In this document: positions 1 through 8,700 of the stretch, piece after piece
Layout: the number at the start of each line of letters is the position of its first letter
Numbering within the stretch: the first letter of the stretch is position 1
Source of the DNA: an uncultured Opitutales bacterium
GTDB taxonomy: Bacteria; Verrucomicrobiota; Verrucomicrobiia; Opitutales; UBA2995
Assembly: GCA_937920335.1 (NCBI GenBank)
Contig: CALGUT010000002.1
Location: 1-12,149 of the forward strand
DNA: 12,149 nt
Direction of reading: 5' to 3'
The notes under the pieces: generated by a model
Database searches by the model: none
The model's input: the letters and a program-made list of their open reading frames with translations, nothing else
What the model was told of the DNA's origin: nothing
Translations under genes and position numbers: made by a program

Positions 1-918
1 CGCATCGAATGTATTCACGGCACTGCCAACCTCCTGCCGCCAATCGAGTTGAAGACTCTGCCGAGTCGTTTCACCTCCTGTAGTCTCGTCGATCGCTCCA
101 AACCGATCTACCAAGCCAGATTCTACTCCGCGCAACGGAATTTGATCGGAAGACAGCCAATCCCCTTCATGAATCATGAGCGTAAGATCGAAAAAGTTAA
201 CTTTGTCCCCTTGATGATACTTCGCCATAAAATTATAACGGTTATAATCGTTCTTCACCAACCACGGACCATCCTCATGAGAGTACTCCCCTCCGACCGT
301 CAATATACCTTCACCTACCGCGAACGAGTCGCCTAAAAGCACGCGATGATAACCGTTCTCACCGATCGAGAAACTGGCAATTCCGGCTGGAAGCTCGTGA
401 AACATATCATACTCGGCTCCACCTGCAGTTGAGAGGTCTCCAAACTCAGCAAAAAAAGGTCCTTTAAAATATTCCAAGCCTTCAACAAATTCAGGTATAA
501 TAAAATTTACGTCTGCGTACCCCTGACCGTGTGCGTGGTTACGAAAATTTACAGGCATGCCATCTACCGCGACATGAAAATCAGTTCCGTGATCGAGATT
601 ATATCCACGAATAAAATACTGATTCGCTTTACCGCCTCCGGCGTGCTGAGTGACAATCATTCCCGGCACAAGCTCCAACAAATCACCACGGCGTTGCGTT
701 GGCCGCTGGCTTAGTTCTGCATTGTTGGCGACTCCACTGCTGCTTGACTTCACCAAACCAACCAGGTCGTAGGCTTTGCCCTGCACCGCGAACTCTTCAA
801 GATCGATGATAGGATCTTCCAACGAATTGTGCGCAAACACCGTTGAACAGCTAATTAAAAAAGCGAGGGCTAGGATCGCTGAGGTGCGAGTCCACGTATT
901 AGGCTGATTAAAACTCAT
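1..918 (-). CDS. TonB-dependent outer-membrane receptor, N-terminal part (runs off left edge)
   Basis: The first 306 codons of a TonB-dependent receptor are visible, and the frame is open to the window edge. Residues 1-29 form a signal peptide (hydrophobic 14-27, likely cut after VFA). A TonB-box-like IIDLEEFAV lies at 37-45. The plug follows: RRGDLLELVPGM at 76-87, the RGYNLDHGTDF motif at 104-114, VDGMPVN at 118-124, a histidine-rich NHAHGQGY at 127-134 and EYFKGPFFAEFGD at 149-161. After about residue 180 the first barrel strands begin. Such receptors import scarce ligands across the outer membrane using TonB energy. The 'LDHGTDF...HAHGQGY' signature marks a recognisable subfamily different from the two receptors at the right of this window; I do not know its ligand. 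It lies 159 bases downstream of the sulfatase pair on the same strand, so co-transcription is possible but unproven. The ATG at 918 is preferred because it opens the signal peptide; there is no Shine-Dalgarno sequence. Confidence 0.9.
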   Translation of the reverse strand, partial: MSFNQPNTWTRTSAILALAFLISCSTVFAHNSLEDPIIDLEEFAVQGKAYDLVGLVKSSSSGVANNAELSQRPTQRRGDLLELVPGMIVTQHAGGGKANQYFIRGYNLDHGTDFHVAVDGMPVNFRNHAHGQGYADVNFIIPEFVEGLEYFKGPFFAEFGDLSTAGGAEYDMFHELPAGIASFSIGENGYHRVLLGDSFAVGEGILTVGGEYSHEDGPWLVKNDYNRYNFMAKYHQGDKVNFFDLTLMIHEGDWLSSDQIPLRGVESGLVDRFGAIDETTGGETTRQSLQLDWRQEVGSAVNTFDA

Positions 919-986
919 GATAGAAATGTTAAGAAGAGCCAAAGCACGTACAGACCTGATCCTACTTCAAAAACCCCAGCCAATGA

Positions 987-1035
987 GTGAGGTTCACTAT
1001 TGCAACCAATATCAGGTAATCCTAAAGTGATTCAC
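987..1035. promoter_or_regulatory. Two GTGA/TCAC dyads upstream of the left-edge receptor gene
   Basis: In the 159-bp gap between the sulfatase stop and the receptor start there are two short inverted repeats with the same arms: GTGA-GGT-TCAC at 987-997 and GTGA-T-TCAC at 1027-1035. Their centres are 39 bases apart, close to four helical turns. They lie roughly 70-120 bases upstream of the receptor start, where an operator could sit. The arms are only four bases long, so chance is a real alternative. Confidence 0.2.
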
Positions 1036-1077
1036 CTTCATTTTTACAAAATCGTAACCACGCGGGCTACCATAATG

Positions 1078-2487
1078 CTACATCGGCGCGATTCGCTTAC
1101 TACCTACATCCGTAGACAATAGAACGTGCTGATCGAAGCTTTCGTATATCAACTCATGCTTTAAAGACTGATGCTCTGAGCTTTCCCACAGGTTCTCATG
1201 CTCCCATGGATCATTCTCTAAATCATAGAGTTCGCCTACCTTGAAACCATGATACACATTCAATTTGTAATGCCCACGCCGGTACATGGTTGCGAAACTC
1301 CCATTTCCACCCGTAAAATGAGCAGCTAACGCATCAAAATATTCGCACCGCACGGAATCACGGATATGATCTCCATCCGAATCACCTTCCAGGACTGATC
1401 GCAGAGACAGGCCCTGAAAATAGTCAGGTAGACTTACGCCACCATAGTCGAGTAATGTCGCTGATAGGTCCAGTAGTTCGACCAACCCATTCGCCTGAAG
1501 GTTCTCTTTAACCACACCTGGCCAACTAAAAACCAGCGGTACCCGGACCAGACCTTCATAAAAGCGGCTGCCTTTGAGAAGTAGCCCGTGATCTCCAAGG
1601 GTCTCACCATGGTCACTTGTAAAGACTACCAAGGTATTCTCACGCTGACCACTATCCTCGAGCGCCTGCAGCAATCGGGAAAACTGATCATCGATCTGCG
1701 CAATCATGGCGTAATAGAGTGCCTGCTCTTTCTTGCCATCAAACTCAGACGGACTTCGATATTCTTTAGATCCTTTTTGAAAATCCACTTCCCGCAACCG
1801 TTCGTGAGTCTTGCGATCCGACTCCACGTTATGGGCTCCAGGCATCTCATCAGGATCAAATTGATCGGCATATACTTTGGGTGGTACAAAAGGAGGATGC
1901 GGATCATAGATATTAACGGTGAGAAACCACGGTTGATTCATATTCTGCGATGTAAATTCGATCGCTCGATCCGTAGCCCAAGTCGTTTGATGATACTCAG
2001 GTGGCACATTCTCAGCCCTCGACCGCAGCTCATCCAAGTCACCTCCCTTTTCCTTTACCCAATCCGCATAATCATGACCCTCTTGCCAGTCATCGCGAGG
2101 CGCATGGCTGAACTTCCAATAGCTGTAGCCATCATCCAGGCGAGGCTCTGTCCGCTCGCCCGAACTGGTCAAATGAAATTTCCCAATGTTGCCACAGGTG
2201 TAACCTGAATCAGCTAACAGTTTTGAGATCAAGGGCGGCGCATCCGTCGGCCAGGTGTCGTTTCCATTTCGCGTGTTGTGAACGCGACTGGGGTAAAGCC
2301 CAGTCATAAAACTGGAACGACTCGGCGTACAGATGGGACTTTGGCAATAGGCATGCGTAAACGCCGTCCCCTCCTTAACCAATTGATCAATCCGAGGTGT
2401 TTTAACGTAGGAGTTCCCCAAGGCACCAATGGTGTCAAATCGCTGTTGGTCGGTGCAGTAAAAAAGGATATTGGGTCGTTTAGACAT
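1078..2487 (-). CDS. Family S1 sulfatase, cysteine type, no signal peptide
   Basis: This 469-aa alkaline-phosphatase-fold sulfatase hydrolyses a sulfate ester. The substrate cannot be read from the sequence. The N-terminus RPNILFYCTDQQR supplies metal ligands D13 and Q14 (Q replaces the more usual second D, as in some S1 subfamilies). The signature C53-T54-P55-S56-R57 holds the cysteine that is converted to formylglycine. Other expected active-site residues are K103 and H105 in IGKFHL, H197 in DPHPPF, D292 and H293 in TSDHGE, and K305. The C-terminal subdomain has the typical LYDLENDPWEHENL at 420-433. Length is normal for the family. There is no signal peptide, and an in-frame TAG five codons upstream rules out an N-terminal extension, so the enzyme is probably cytoplasmic, unlike its neighbour. 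Its start is one base past the TAA of the upstream sulfatase gene, so translation is probably coupled. A separate formylglycine-generating enzyme must be encoded elsewhere. Confidence 0.95.
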   Translation of the reverse strand: MSKRPNILFYCTDQQRFDTIGALGNSYVKTPRIDQLVKEGTAFTHAYCQSPICTPSRSSFMTGLYPSRVHNTRNGNDTWPTDAPPLISKLLADSGYTCGNIGKFHLTSSGERTEPRLDDGYSYWKFSHAPRDDWQEGHDYADWVKEKGGDLDELRSRAENVPPEYHQTTWATDRAIEFTSQNMNQPWFLTVNIYDPHPPFVPPKVYADQFDPDEMPGAHNVESDRKTHERLREVDFQKGSKEYRSPSEFDGKKEQALYYAMIAQIDDQFSRLLQALEDSGQRENTLVVFTSDHGETLGDHGLLLKGSRFYEGLVRVPLVFSWPGVVKENLQANGLVELLDLSATLLDYGGVSLPDYFQGLSLRSVLEGDSDGDHIRDSVRCEYFDALAAHFTGGNGSFATMYRRGHYKLNVYHGFKVGELYDLENDPWEHENLWESSEHQSLKHELIYESFDQHVLLSTDVGSKRIAPM

Positions 2488-2491
2488 CTTA
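2485..2491 (-). promoter_or_regulatory. Stop-start junction coupling two sulfatase genes
   Basis: On the minus strand the upstream sulfatase ends in TAA and the next gene begins after a single G (TAA-G-ATG). No Shine-Dalgarno sequence precedes the second start. This arrangement is typical of termination-reinitiation and indicates that the two sulfatases share a transcript and are made in linked amounts. Confidence 0.6.
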
Positions 2492-4039
2492 TTGAGTAGC
2501 TACAGATGGCAGGTCGTTCACAAAGCCAGCATCCGTTCGACGTAGTTCTTTGACTGTCCTGTTTCGGTACAACTTGAGAAGCTCATGATAACCATCCTCA
2601 AGCGCTAGGTTTCGAAGTTCACCGGGATCACTTACCTGATCGTAGAACTCTTCCATTTCTCCCTCTACGAGATTACGAACATATTTGTAACGCCCCTGAC
2701 TAACCATGACATACCAGGGAATTCCCGGTCCATGGTACAGCGAGGGGTCGTCTTTCCCGGGAATTACATCCGTCGTCGAACCATAGACTTTGGCGGTATG
2801 CACGAGCATTGCAGGTTTGTCCCATTTCGAAACGGGATCTCTAAGGAGTGGAGTCAGGTCATTTCCATGCATTTTCCAAGGTGTTCTCAGGCCGGCCAGG
2901 GAATATAAGGTCACTGGTATATCCACACCGCTCATCGGTGCCTCTACAACCGTGCCACGACTCTTTTGACCAAATGCCAAACTCTCAGGAATACGAAAAA
3001 TAGTCGGTGCAGCGACCGAGGCCTGATAAGGAGCTACCTTGTTCTTCATGCCGTGCTGCCCCCAGGCAAACCCTTGGTCAGACGTGTAGACGATGATCGT
3101 ATTTTCAAGCTGTCCTGATTCCTTTAAGGCTGCGATCAAACGCCCCACTCCCTCATCAATGGCCAATACTCCCTGGTGATACTGTTGAACCCAATCCCGA
3201 AGTGACCGACCGGGAAGATCTTTCATTCCCACGGGAGTTGCTCCCACTCGTTGTTTCTCTACTGGCACGCCGTTAGTGTCGGGTTCCCAGAACGCCAGAT
3301 TTTTAGCGTATTGAGGTTTCCCATCACGAACAGGATAAATATCTTTGATAGCTGGCGAGACGGCATCCCCATAGTCCTCCAAATGTCGATCAGCCGGTGT
3401 GAAAGGTCCATGCACCGCTCCATAACAAAGCCACAAATACCAGGGTTTGGTTTCATCGCGATTGTCGCCATGGATAAAATCGATCGCCCAGCTTGTGTAA
3501 TTATCCGTCGTATAACCCTCTGTCATTACCGGAGGCTGACCATTCGTTTCGATCAATTGGTCGTAATAATAATTCGAAGCATTATCAGGATAGCGTGGAC
3601 GATTCCAAACGACCTGGTAATCCCAATCACGACCATAGCCCGTATCGATTCCGGTATGCCATTTCCCTATCTGTGCCGTATAGTAACCTTGTTTACGAAA
3701 GTCTGACGGCCAGAATTTACATTTATCAGGGTCGTATGCGCTTCCCGGATACTCACCTTCCATCCGCATCGACTCGATCGCGTGTTGATGCAAGCCCGTC
3801 AATATCGCCGCCCGAGACGGCATGCACCACGAACCGATATAGGCATGTTTAAACAAAACTCCTTCTCCCGCCAGTCTATCGATTTGAGGGGTATCAACCC
3901 AATCATAGGCATCGGGATACGCACTGACCGTCCTCGTCGATTGATCGTCAGTGTATATAAAAAGAATATTGGGCCTTTCTGCTCTTATAACCACGGAACA
4001 CGAAAAAAACAGAACAAGAACTAAGGAGTAGATTTTCAT
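2489..4039 (-). CDS. Family S1 sulfatase, cysteine type, secreted
   Basis: This 516-aa S1 sulfatase has a clear signal peptide (hydrophobic SLVLVLFFSCSVVI at 5-18, likely cut after IRA at 20), which places it in the periplasm or at the cell surface. Metal ligands are D31 and D32 in FIYTDDQS. The formylglycine motif is C72-M73-P74-S75-R76. Further active-site candidates are K126 and H128 in IGKWH, H210 in AVHGPF, D321 and Q322 in TSDQGF (Q where many members have H or N), and K334. The C-terminal subdomain ends with FYDQVSDPGELRNL at 465-478, normal for the family. It is only distantly similar to the neighbouring sulfatase, so the pair is probably not a recent duplication and may attack different sulfate positions. 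The gene lies 137 bases downstream of the TonB-C-like gene on the same strand and is coupled to the next sulfatase. The substrate cannot be assigned; a sulfated polysaccharide is an inference from context. Confidence 0.95.
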   Translation of the reverse strand: MKIYSLVLVLFFSCSVVIRAERPNILFIYTDDQSTRTVSAYPDAYDWVDTPQIDRLAGEGVLFKHAYIGSWCMPSRAAILTGLHQHAIESMRMEGEYPGSAYDPDKCKFWPSDFRKQGYYTAQIGKWHTGIDTGYGRDWDYQVVWNRPRYPDNASNYYYDQLIETNGQPPVMTEGYTTDNYTSWAIDFIHGDNRDETKPWYLWLCYGAVHGPFTPADRHLEDYGDAVSPAIKDIYPVRDGKPQYAKNLAFWEPDTNGVPVEKQRVGATPVGMKDLPGRSLRDWVQQYHQGVLAIDEGVGRLIAALKESGQLENTIIVYTSDQGFAWGQHGMKNKVAPYQASVAAPTIFRIPESLAFGQKSRGTVVEAPMSGVDIPVTLYSLAGLRTPWKMHGNDLTPLLRDPVSKWDKPAMLVHTAKVYGSTTDVIPGKDDPSLYHGPGIPWYVMVSQGRYKYVRNLVEGEMEEFYDQVSDPGELRNLALEDGYHELLKLYRNRTVKELRRTDAGFVNDLPSVATQ

Positions 4040-4176
4040 TTCGAATCGGACTTAACAACAAACAGTCTCCAGCAAAGAACGCAGAAGATCATTTCTTTCG
4101 ATTCCAACAGAAGCCACACTAAAGTATCCTGAACATGGATCGCTTAACGTCAGCTACCTGCCCGTTTCCTGAGCGC

Positions 4177-5340
4177 TCAATATATCAAACTCGAAAGCTT
4201 CAGAGATACTGTGGATAGCGTCGGTTCACCATCTTCAATCGCCGGAATAAATCGAACGTCCTCCAATATACCTGCCAACTTATCTGACAATGGGCGATCA
4301 TCGGTATTTATTGAGGAAACCCTTGCAGATCCGTCTGGATAGACGAATAATTCAGCCTGTATTTCGAGAATTTCTTTCTCAGACAAAAATGAGGTAATAG
4401 CCGCTGATGGAAGAGGTCGAAACAGAACGGGCTCTACTTTTCCCTTCGAATCCTTGTACCTGCCAAGCGAATACTCAAACGCTTCATCCTCCGAGAGCAT
4501 TTTGAGCCCCGAAGACCCTTCCCAGGGAATTTCATCGCCTCGGCTGTAGATGTGGATATCAAGATCCAACAGACTAAACCCTGCAGGAAGATCCTTAAAA
4601 ACCGCTTTTACCGTTCGTTTTTTATCCGGCTCGAGTTGGCCAACCACTTGAATAAGCGGCCGGGAATCGGGTTCCGTTGCTGGAGAATCAACACGGGCAA
4701 TCAACACCAGATAGACTCCCTTCGTAGGGACCTTAGTCTCCAGGTCTAGAACGACTCGTAATGCATTGGCCAATACATCAGGATTAAACAGCTTATCCTC
4801 AAGTTCTTTTATCAGAAGCTTGTACTCCTCGGGAGGACGTTGGCCATTCATACCTATTGCAAGCGGACCTGGGGTAACCTGTCGTCCATCGTGATTTCGT
4901 CCTTCGATGCCATTCTCACCCACATCAATACGACCACCCGCTTCCAGGTTTTCGTTTCTATCAAGCTGAGACAGGGCATTCGAGTACGCCGCCAACTGGG
5001 CCTGCAATTCATAATTAAATGACTCTGTCTCGACGATCTTCATATCCACCCATTTCGACGACATCTTCCGTCTTAGAGCATAAGAGATCTCACTTTTTGT
5101 GGATAGTGGATCCCGCGTCCCATTGCGAGTTATGACGATACGCTTTTTGCTAAATCCGACGATAGGAAACAATCCTCCGTCTTTTCGAGCCTGAAGGTCC
5201 ATACCATCGGACAACGCATAGGGCTTTCGCCTTGTGCTTTGCGAATCGTCTCCCAAGAGCTGTGCCGAAGCACTCACCATCAAAAGTACGGCAACAGCAC
5301 TCCTGATAACATGCCCTGTTCGTGTATTCACCATCCTCAT
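4177..5340 (-). CDS. Secreted protein with TonB C-terminal-like domain
   Basis: I chose the ATG at 5340 (387 aa; a second ATG lies two codons later at 5334) because it begins a classical signal sequence: arginines at 2, 7 and 13, a hydrophobic core at 14-26 and a plausible cut after SASA at 26. An in-frame ATG at 5442 would add 34 unusual residues ahead of it. The middle (about 30-310) matches nothing I recognise. It has a possible helical stretch around YELQAQLAAYSNALSQL and alternating beta-like segments. The last 65 or so residues resemble the TonB C-terminal fold: ELFVYPDG at 330-337, then RFIPAIEDGEP at 363-373 and an alternating hydrophobic final strand, matching the usual 'DG...RF.PA..DG.P' pattern. 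Such domains contact the TonB box of outer-membrane receptors. No proline-rich linker is present, and if the hydrophobic N-terminus is not cleaved it could be a membrane anchor. It lies divergent from two receptors and upstream of two sulfatases. Function is inferred, not established. Confidence 0.75.
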   Translation of the reverse strand: MRMVNTRTGHVIRSAVAVLLMVSASAQLLGDDSQSTRRKPYALSDGMDLQARKDGGLFPIVGFSKKRIVITRNGTRDPLSTKSEISYALRRKMSSKWVDMKIVETESFNYELQAQLAAYSNALSQLDRNENLEAGGRIDVGENGIEGRNHDGRQVTPGPLAIGMNGQRPPEEYKLLIKELEDKLFNPDVLANALRVVLDLETKVPTKGVYLVLIARVDSPATEPDSRPLIQVVGQLEPDKKRTVKAVFKDLPAGFSLLDLDIHIYSRGDEIPWEGSSGLKMLSEDEAFEYSLGRYKDSKGKVEPVLFRPLPSAAITSFLSEKEILEIQAELFVYPDGSARVSSINTDDRPLSDKLAGILEDVRFIPAIEDGEPTLSTVSLKLSSLIY

Positions 5341-5547
5341 CACAGTGACATGACGAGACGGTCGAATCAAGCAAAGCATTCCACTCCGATACACTGATTG
5401 TGCCATCAGGGAATCCCCTACGAGGATGACATACACTGCCAAGAGAGCCGTGGTTATTTACCAAGAAATAACGAGTTACCGGAGCCTGACATCACCCTGC
5501 GGGCACTTTCATCAGTCCAAAAAACCACCACACCTGTCATCCCACTA

Positions 5548-5576
5548 TTGACAAACTACACTTGGAAACCAATCAT
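5548..5576 (+). promoter_or_regulatory. Candidate sigma-70 type promoter for first tandem receptor
   Basis: A perfect TTGACA (5548-5553) is followed after 17 bases by AATCAT (5571-5576), which matches four of six positions of the consensus -10 box. Transcription from here would begin near 5583 and give a leader of about 165 nt that contains the dyad at 5687-5707. The next receptor gene has a TTGACA at a similar distance from its start codon. Confidence 0.4.
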
Positions 5577-5686
5577 CTTTGTCCTTTAACGCTTACAAAC
5601 GAACTTACCACATACCCTTTGTTATTTTACCCACTGCTTTTCACAAAGCTGTCATAAACTTCTTCCAACTACTGACGGATCCTGAT

Positions 5687-5707
5687 CTCAGTTCCCCACG
5701 AACAGAG
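5687..5707 (+). promoter_or_regulatory. Leader dyad with GTTCCCCAC core (copy 1)
   Basis: The core GTTC-CCCAC-GAAC (5691-5703) is a perfect 4-base inverted repeat around a 5-base loop. Past one A/A mismatch it continues with three more pairs (CTC at 5687-5689 with GAG at 5705-5707). It ends 40 bases before the receptor start codon. A matching element with the same GTTCCCCAC core lies before the second receptor gene (9756-9773). It could be a DNA operator or an RNA hairpin in the leader. Confidence 0.4.
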
Positions 5708-5747
5708 ATACAAACAAAGGATACGTGCATACTCTAACCCTAGATTA

Positions 5748-8700
5748 ATGCTACAACCGTTCACATCTATGAATCGATTGACTACGTACACCGATTGGCC
5801 AACCGCCAATGCCCGATCAGGACTATTCCTGATACTCGGTTTGTTTATTCTACCTCTCGGCCTCTTCGCTCAAGAAGAAGATGGCGAAGAAGATGAAATA
5901 TTCGAGATCTCACCCTTCGTTATTCAGGAAGGAGAAGAAACCGGATATATCGCATCGTCGACCTTGGCAGGAACCCGTCTTAGAAGCAGCTTACAAGACA
6001 TTGGTGCATCTGTTCAGGTGATAACCACCGAGTTTCTCGATGATATCGGAGCCACCGAGTCGACAGACCTTCTCCTCTTCACGACTGGAACCGAAGCAGC
6101 CGGTCTCGGCGGAAACTTTTCCGGTGGTGAAGCACGGGGTGATGACCGCGTGGTAGTGGGTGGCGTCTTGAGCAATCCGCAGGGCGCCAACCGCGTTCGT
6201 GGTCTGGGTGCTCCAGATAACACCCGAGACTTTTTCCTCACAGATATCCCTTTCGATAGTTACAACACCGGCCGTATAGAAATCAATCGCGGAGCCAACG
6301 CCATTCTGTTTGGCTTAGGTTCACCCTCCGGTGTATTGAATGCAGGCCTCAATAAAGCGGTGTTTGATACGATCAACCAAATTGACGTCCGCGTTCAAGA
6401 CGGAGGATCACAACTGTCAACTCGAGGAACCTTTGATTTTAACCGCGTCCTTATTGAAGACAAACTGGCCATACGCGTAAACGCTATGCAGGCAGACCGT
6501 AATTTTTCCCAGGAACCCGCCTTCCAGGACCAGGAGCGCTACTACGTAACCGGCACCTGGAAGCCTATGGAAAACACCGTTATTCGAGCCAGCTATGAAA
6601 ATGGTCATATCCGGGCCAATAACCCCGACCCCGTCGGTCCGCTTCAAGCGATCGATGAATACATCCGAGAGATTGGCCGCCTACACACCGCTCAACTATT
6701 GGATCCGGATTTCGCAAACGAAGCGCCACTGCCACTGACTATCGACCCTTGGAGAACTTCTATGCGAGAGGTTAACGATCTCAATCAGAAACTCAATCAG
6801 CAGATAAACGGGGAAGACATATACCCAAACCCATTCGGTAATCAGGGATTTGGTCAGTCACTCGGCGCAGTCTGGGGCAGCGACACGGCTGAACCCGATT
6901 TCGGATTCCCGGGTGTAATCCCCAACTCAGGACCTCAACGTCCGGACTTTCTACCGGACGTTCCAGGATTTCAACACAAGGTTTACTATGACTTCCAAAG
7001 GCCCGCAGCTGACGCCCCTCCCAATCCAAGAAACCCAAGAGGCGGTCGTAACTTCCGCCGTATTGATAACGCGGGCGCTCGATCAGTCAGTCCGTTCTTT
7101 GGCGTCTTCGAAGGATTCAACGATCTGGATCTTTTTGATTTTTCCAAGAATCTACTATCTGGCTCAGCACCGTTTCAAAACCGGGACTTTGACGCGTTTC
7201 ACGCCTCGCTTGAGCAAACCTTCCTCGAAAACAAATTGGGTTTCGAACTCGCGTTTTACGAACAGCATTTCAAACAGAATGTCTTCAATGGCTTTCCCGG
7301 GCGCACCATGGGTGTGATGATTGATGTCAATGAGACGTTACCGATTGGCTCGTTCGACCACAACACCGACCCATTCACTCCAGTTCAAACACAAGCCAAT
7401 CCAAACTTCGGTCGCCCATTCATGGTCGGTAAAGCATCGGAAAGCCGCAGAACCAACGATCGCAAGTCTTGGCGCTGGACCGGCTTCGGTGAGATCGATA
7501 CGCGAGATATTTTTGGTGATAATATCTTCACGACCATCGCCGGTCGCCATGTTTTGACCGGTCTCGTAGCCACTCAAGAAGTAGATTCTCGAAACGTTAA
7601 TCTGTCTCAACGCGAGTTTGGGCCCAGAGAAGCAAACCTGAATGAAAATTTTGGCACCAATCCGGATCCTCGTCACTTCGACTACCTGGTGTATCTCGGA
7701 GATGCTGTAGATTTGACCTCAAATCCAGCGGGAATTACCCGGGATATGTTCCAGATCAATCCGATCAACAACCAACAGGTCTGGAATCCAGGCGGACCTC
7801 CGATCAGAACGACCTATTTTGACTTCGATAAGCAAGAAATGGTCACCTACGATCTCGAAAGGAAACTGGCTGGAGTCAATGGTGAGTATAGCGGAACGGT
7901 AAATGATTCACTCGCTGCCATCATGCAAAGTTTCTTGCTCGACGAGAATCTGGTTACGACCGTTGGTTGGCGTCAGGATGAAGTTACCAACACATTGAGG
8001 AACACTCCTATATTAATCGGCACTCAAATTGCAGATGAATCCATCGACAGCCTGGGTATCGTAAATAACGAATACGACTGGACGGGAACCATTGCCCGTA
8101 ACGAAGAAGGAGAATACTTGTTCGAAGAAGGTGACGTAACATTCGTCAAGGAAGACATCTTTAGCTGGGGTGCTGTATTAAAGCTGCCTAACGCCTGGAA
8201 TCCGTTCGATTGGATGGATCACGCCAGCTTCTTCTACAACACGTCGGAGAATTTTCAGCCCGCTCCTGGACGCGAAGACCATCTGGGGCGGCAACTGGCC
8301 TCTCCCACCGGTGAGACCAAAGACATCGGCTTTAACTTCACCTTCGGGGATAATAAATACAATCTTCGCATCAATCGTTTTGAAGCGGCGATCGCTAATG
8401 CGGATAACGGAGCCGTAAATCGTGTATTTGCCCAGGCCGCACCGGGTGCTATTCGTGGATTCATCAACAACATGCTCACTGACCTCGCGAACGACGACTT
8501 TGAAGAGCTGGATGAAGATGAACAGTCTCCAGATTTCGGTGAAAAACGGTATATTGAATTCTCCGAAGCTGAGCAGATCTTCAATGATTACACGCAATAT
8601 CTGGGTGCGACGATTGATCGCCAAAACAATCAGATTACCTTGGACGAGTCTAACCCCTACCATCGCCTTTGGATCGAAAATAACTGGCGTTTGACTTTCA

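Larger units (their letters stand above)
5341..5747. other. Divergent intergenic region between minus-strand genes and receptor genes
   Basis: About 400 bp separate the divergently transcribed TonB-C-like gene and the first large receptor. The receptor side contains a candidate promoter (5548-5576) and a hairpin-like dyad (5687-5707), listed separately. On the other side I see a 5-base inverted repeat, CTGAT at 5394-5398 and ATCAG at 5405-5409, about 55-70 bases before the minus-strand start, but no convincing promoter hexamers. No gene-like reading frame, tRNA or repeat is evident. If translation of the minus-strand gene starts at 5442, the first 100 bases here are coding. Confidence 0.6.

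Noticed and set aside
49..336. A 95-codon plus-strand open frame at the left edge
   Set aside because: It is opposite the receptor fragment on the minus strand, which carries clear plug motifs across the same bases.
842..853. Possible lipobox (LISC, residues 21-24) in the left-edge receptor
   Set aside because: The pattern fits loosely, but a normal signal peptidase I site (VFA, 27-29) follows and lipidated receptors of this class would be exceptional.
987..997. Possible CRP/FNR-type site (GTGA...TCAC)
   Set aside because: The spacer is three bases instead of the six expected for a CRP site, and flanking bases do not match.
1588..2208. A 206-codon open frame on the plus strand
   Set aside because: It lies wholly opposite the sulfatase gene, whose catalytic residues are intact. 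Its translation has no domain-like pattern and is low in acidic residues, as expected of an antisense shadow.
3251..3852. Overlapping plus-strand open frames opposite the second sulfatase
   Set aside because: Antisense to a gene with complete S1 motifs; the products are basic, cysteine- and isoleucine-rich and show no recognisable fold.
4170..4179. Perfect 10-base palindrome TGAGCGCTCA over the stop codon of the TonB-C-like gene
   Set aside because: About a dozen 10-base palindromes are expected by chance in 12 kb, it has no T-run and no second copy nearby.
5341..5442. Upstream in-frame start at 5442 for the TonB-C-like protein
   Set aside because: It would put 34 residues, including a second hydrophobic patch, ahead of a normal signal peptide that begins at 5340. 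I cannot exclude it, but the shorter product is more sensible.
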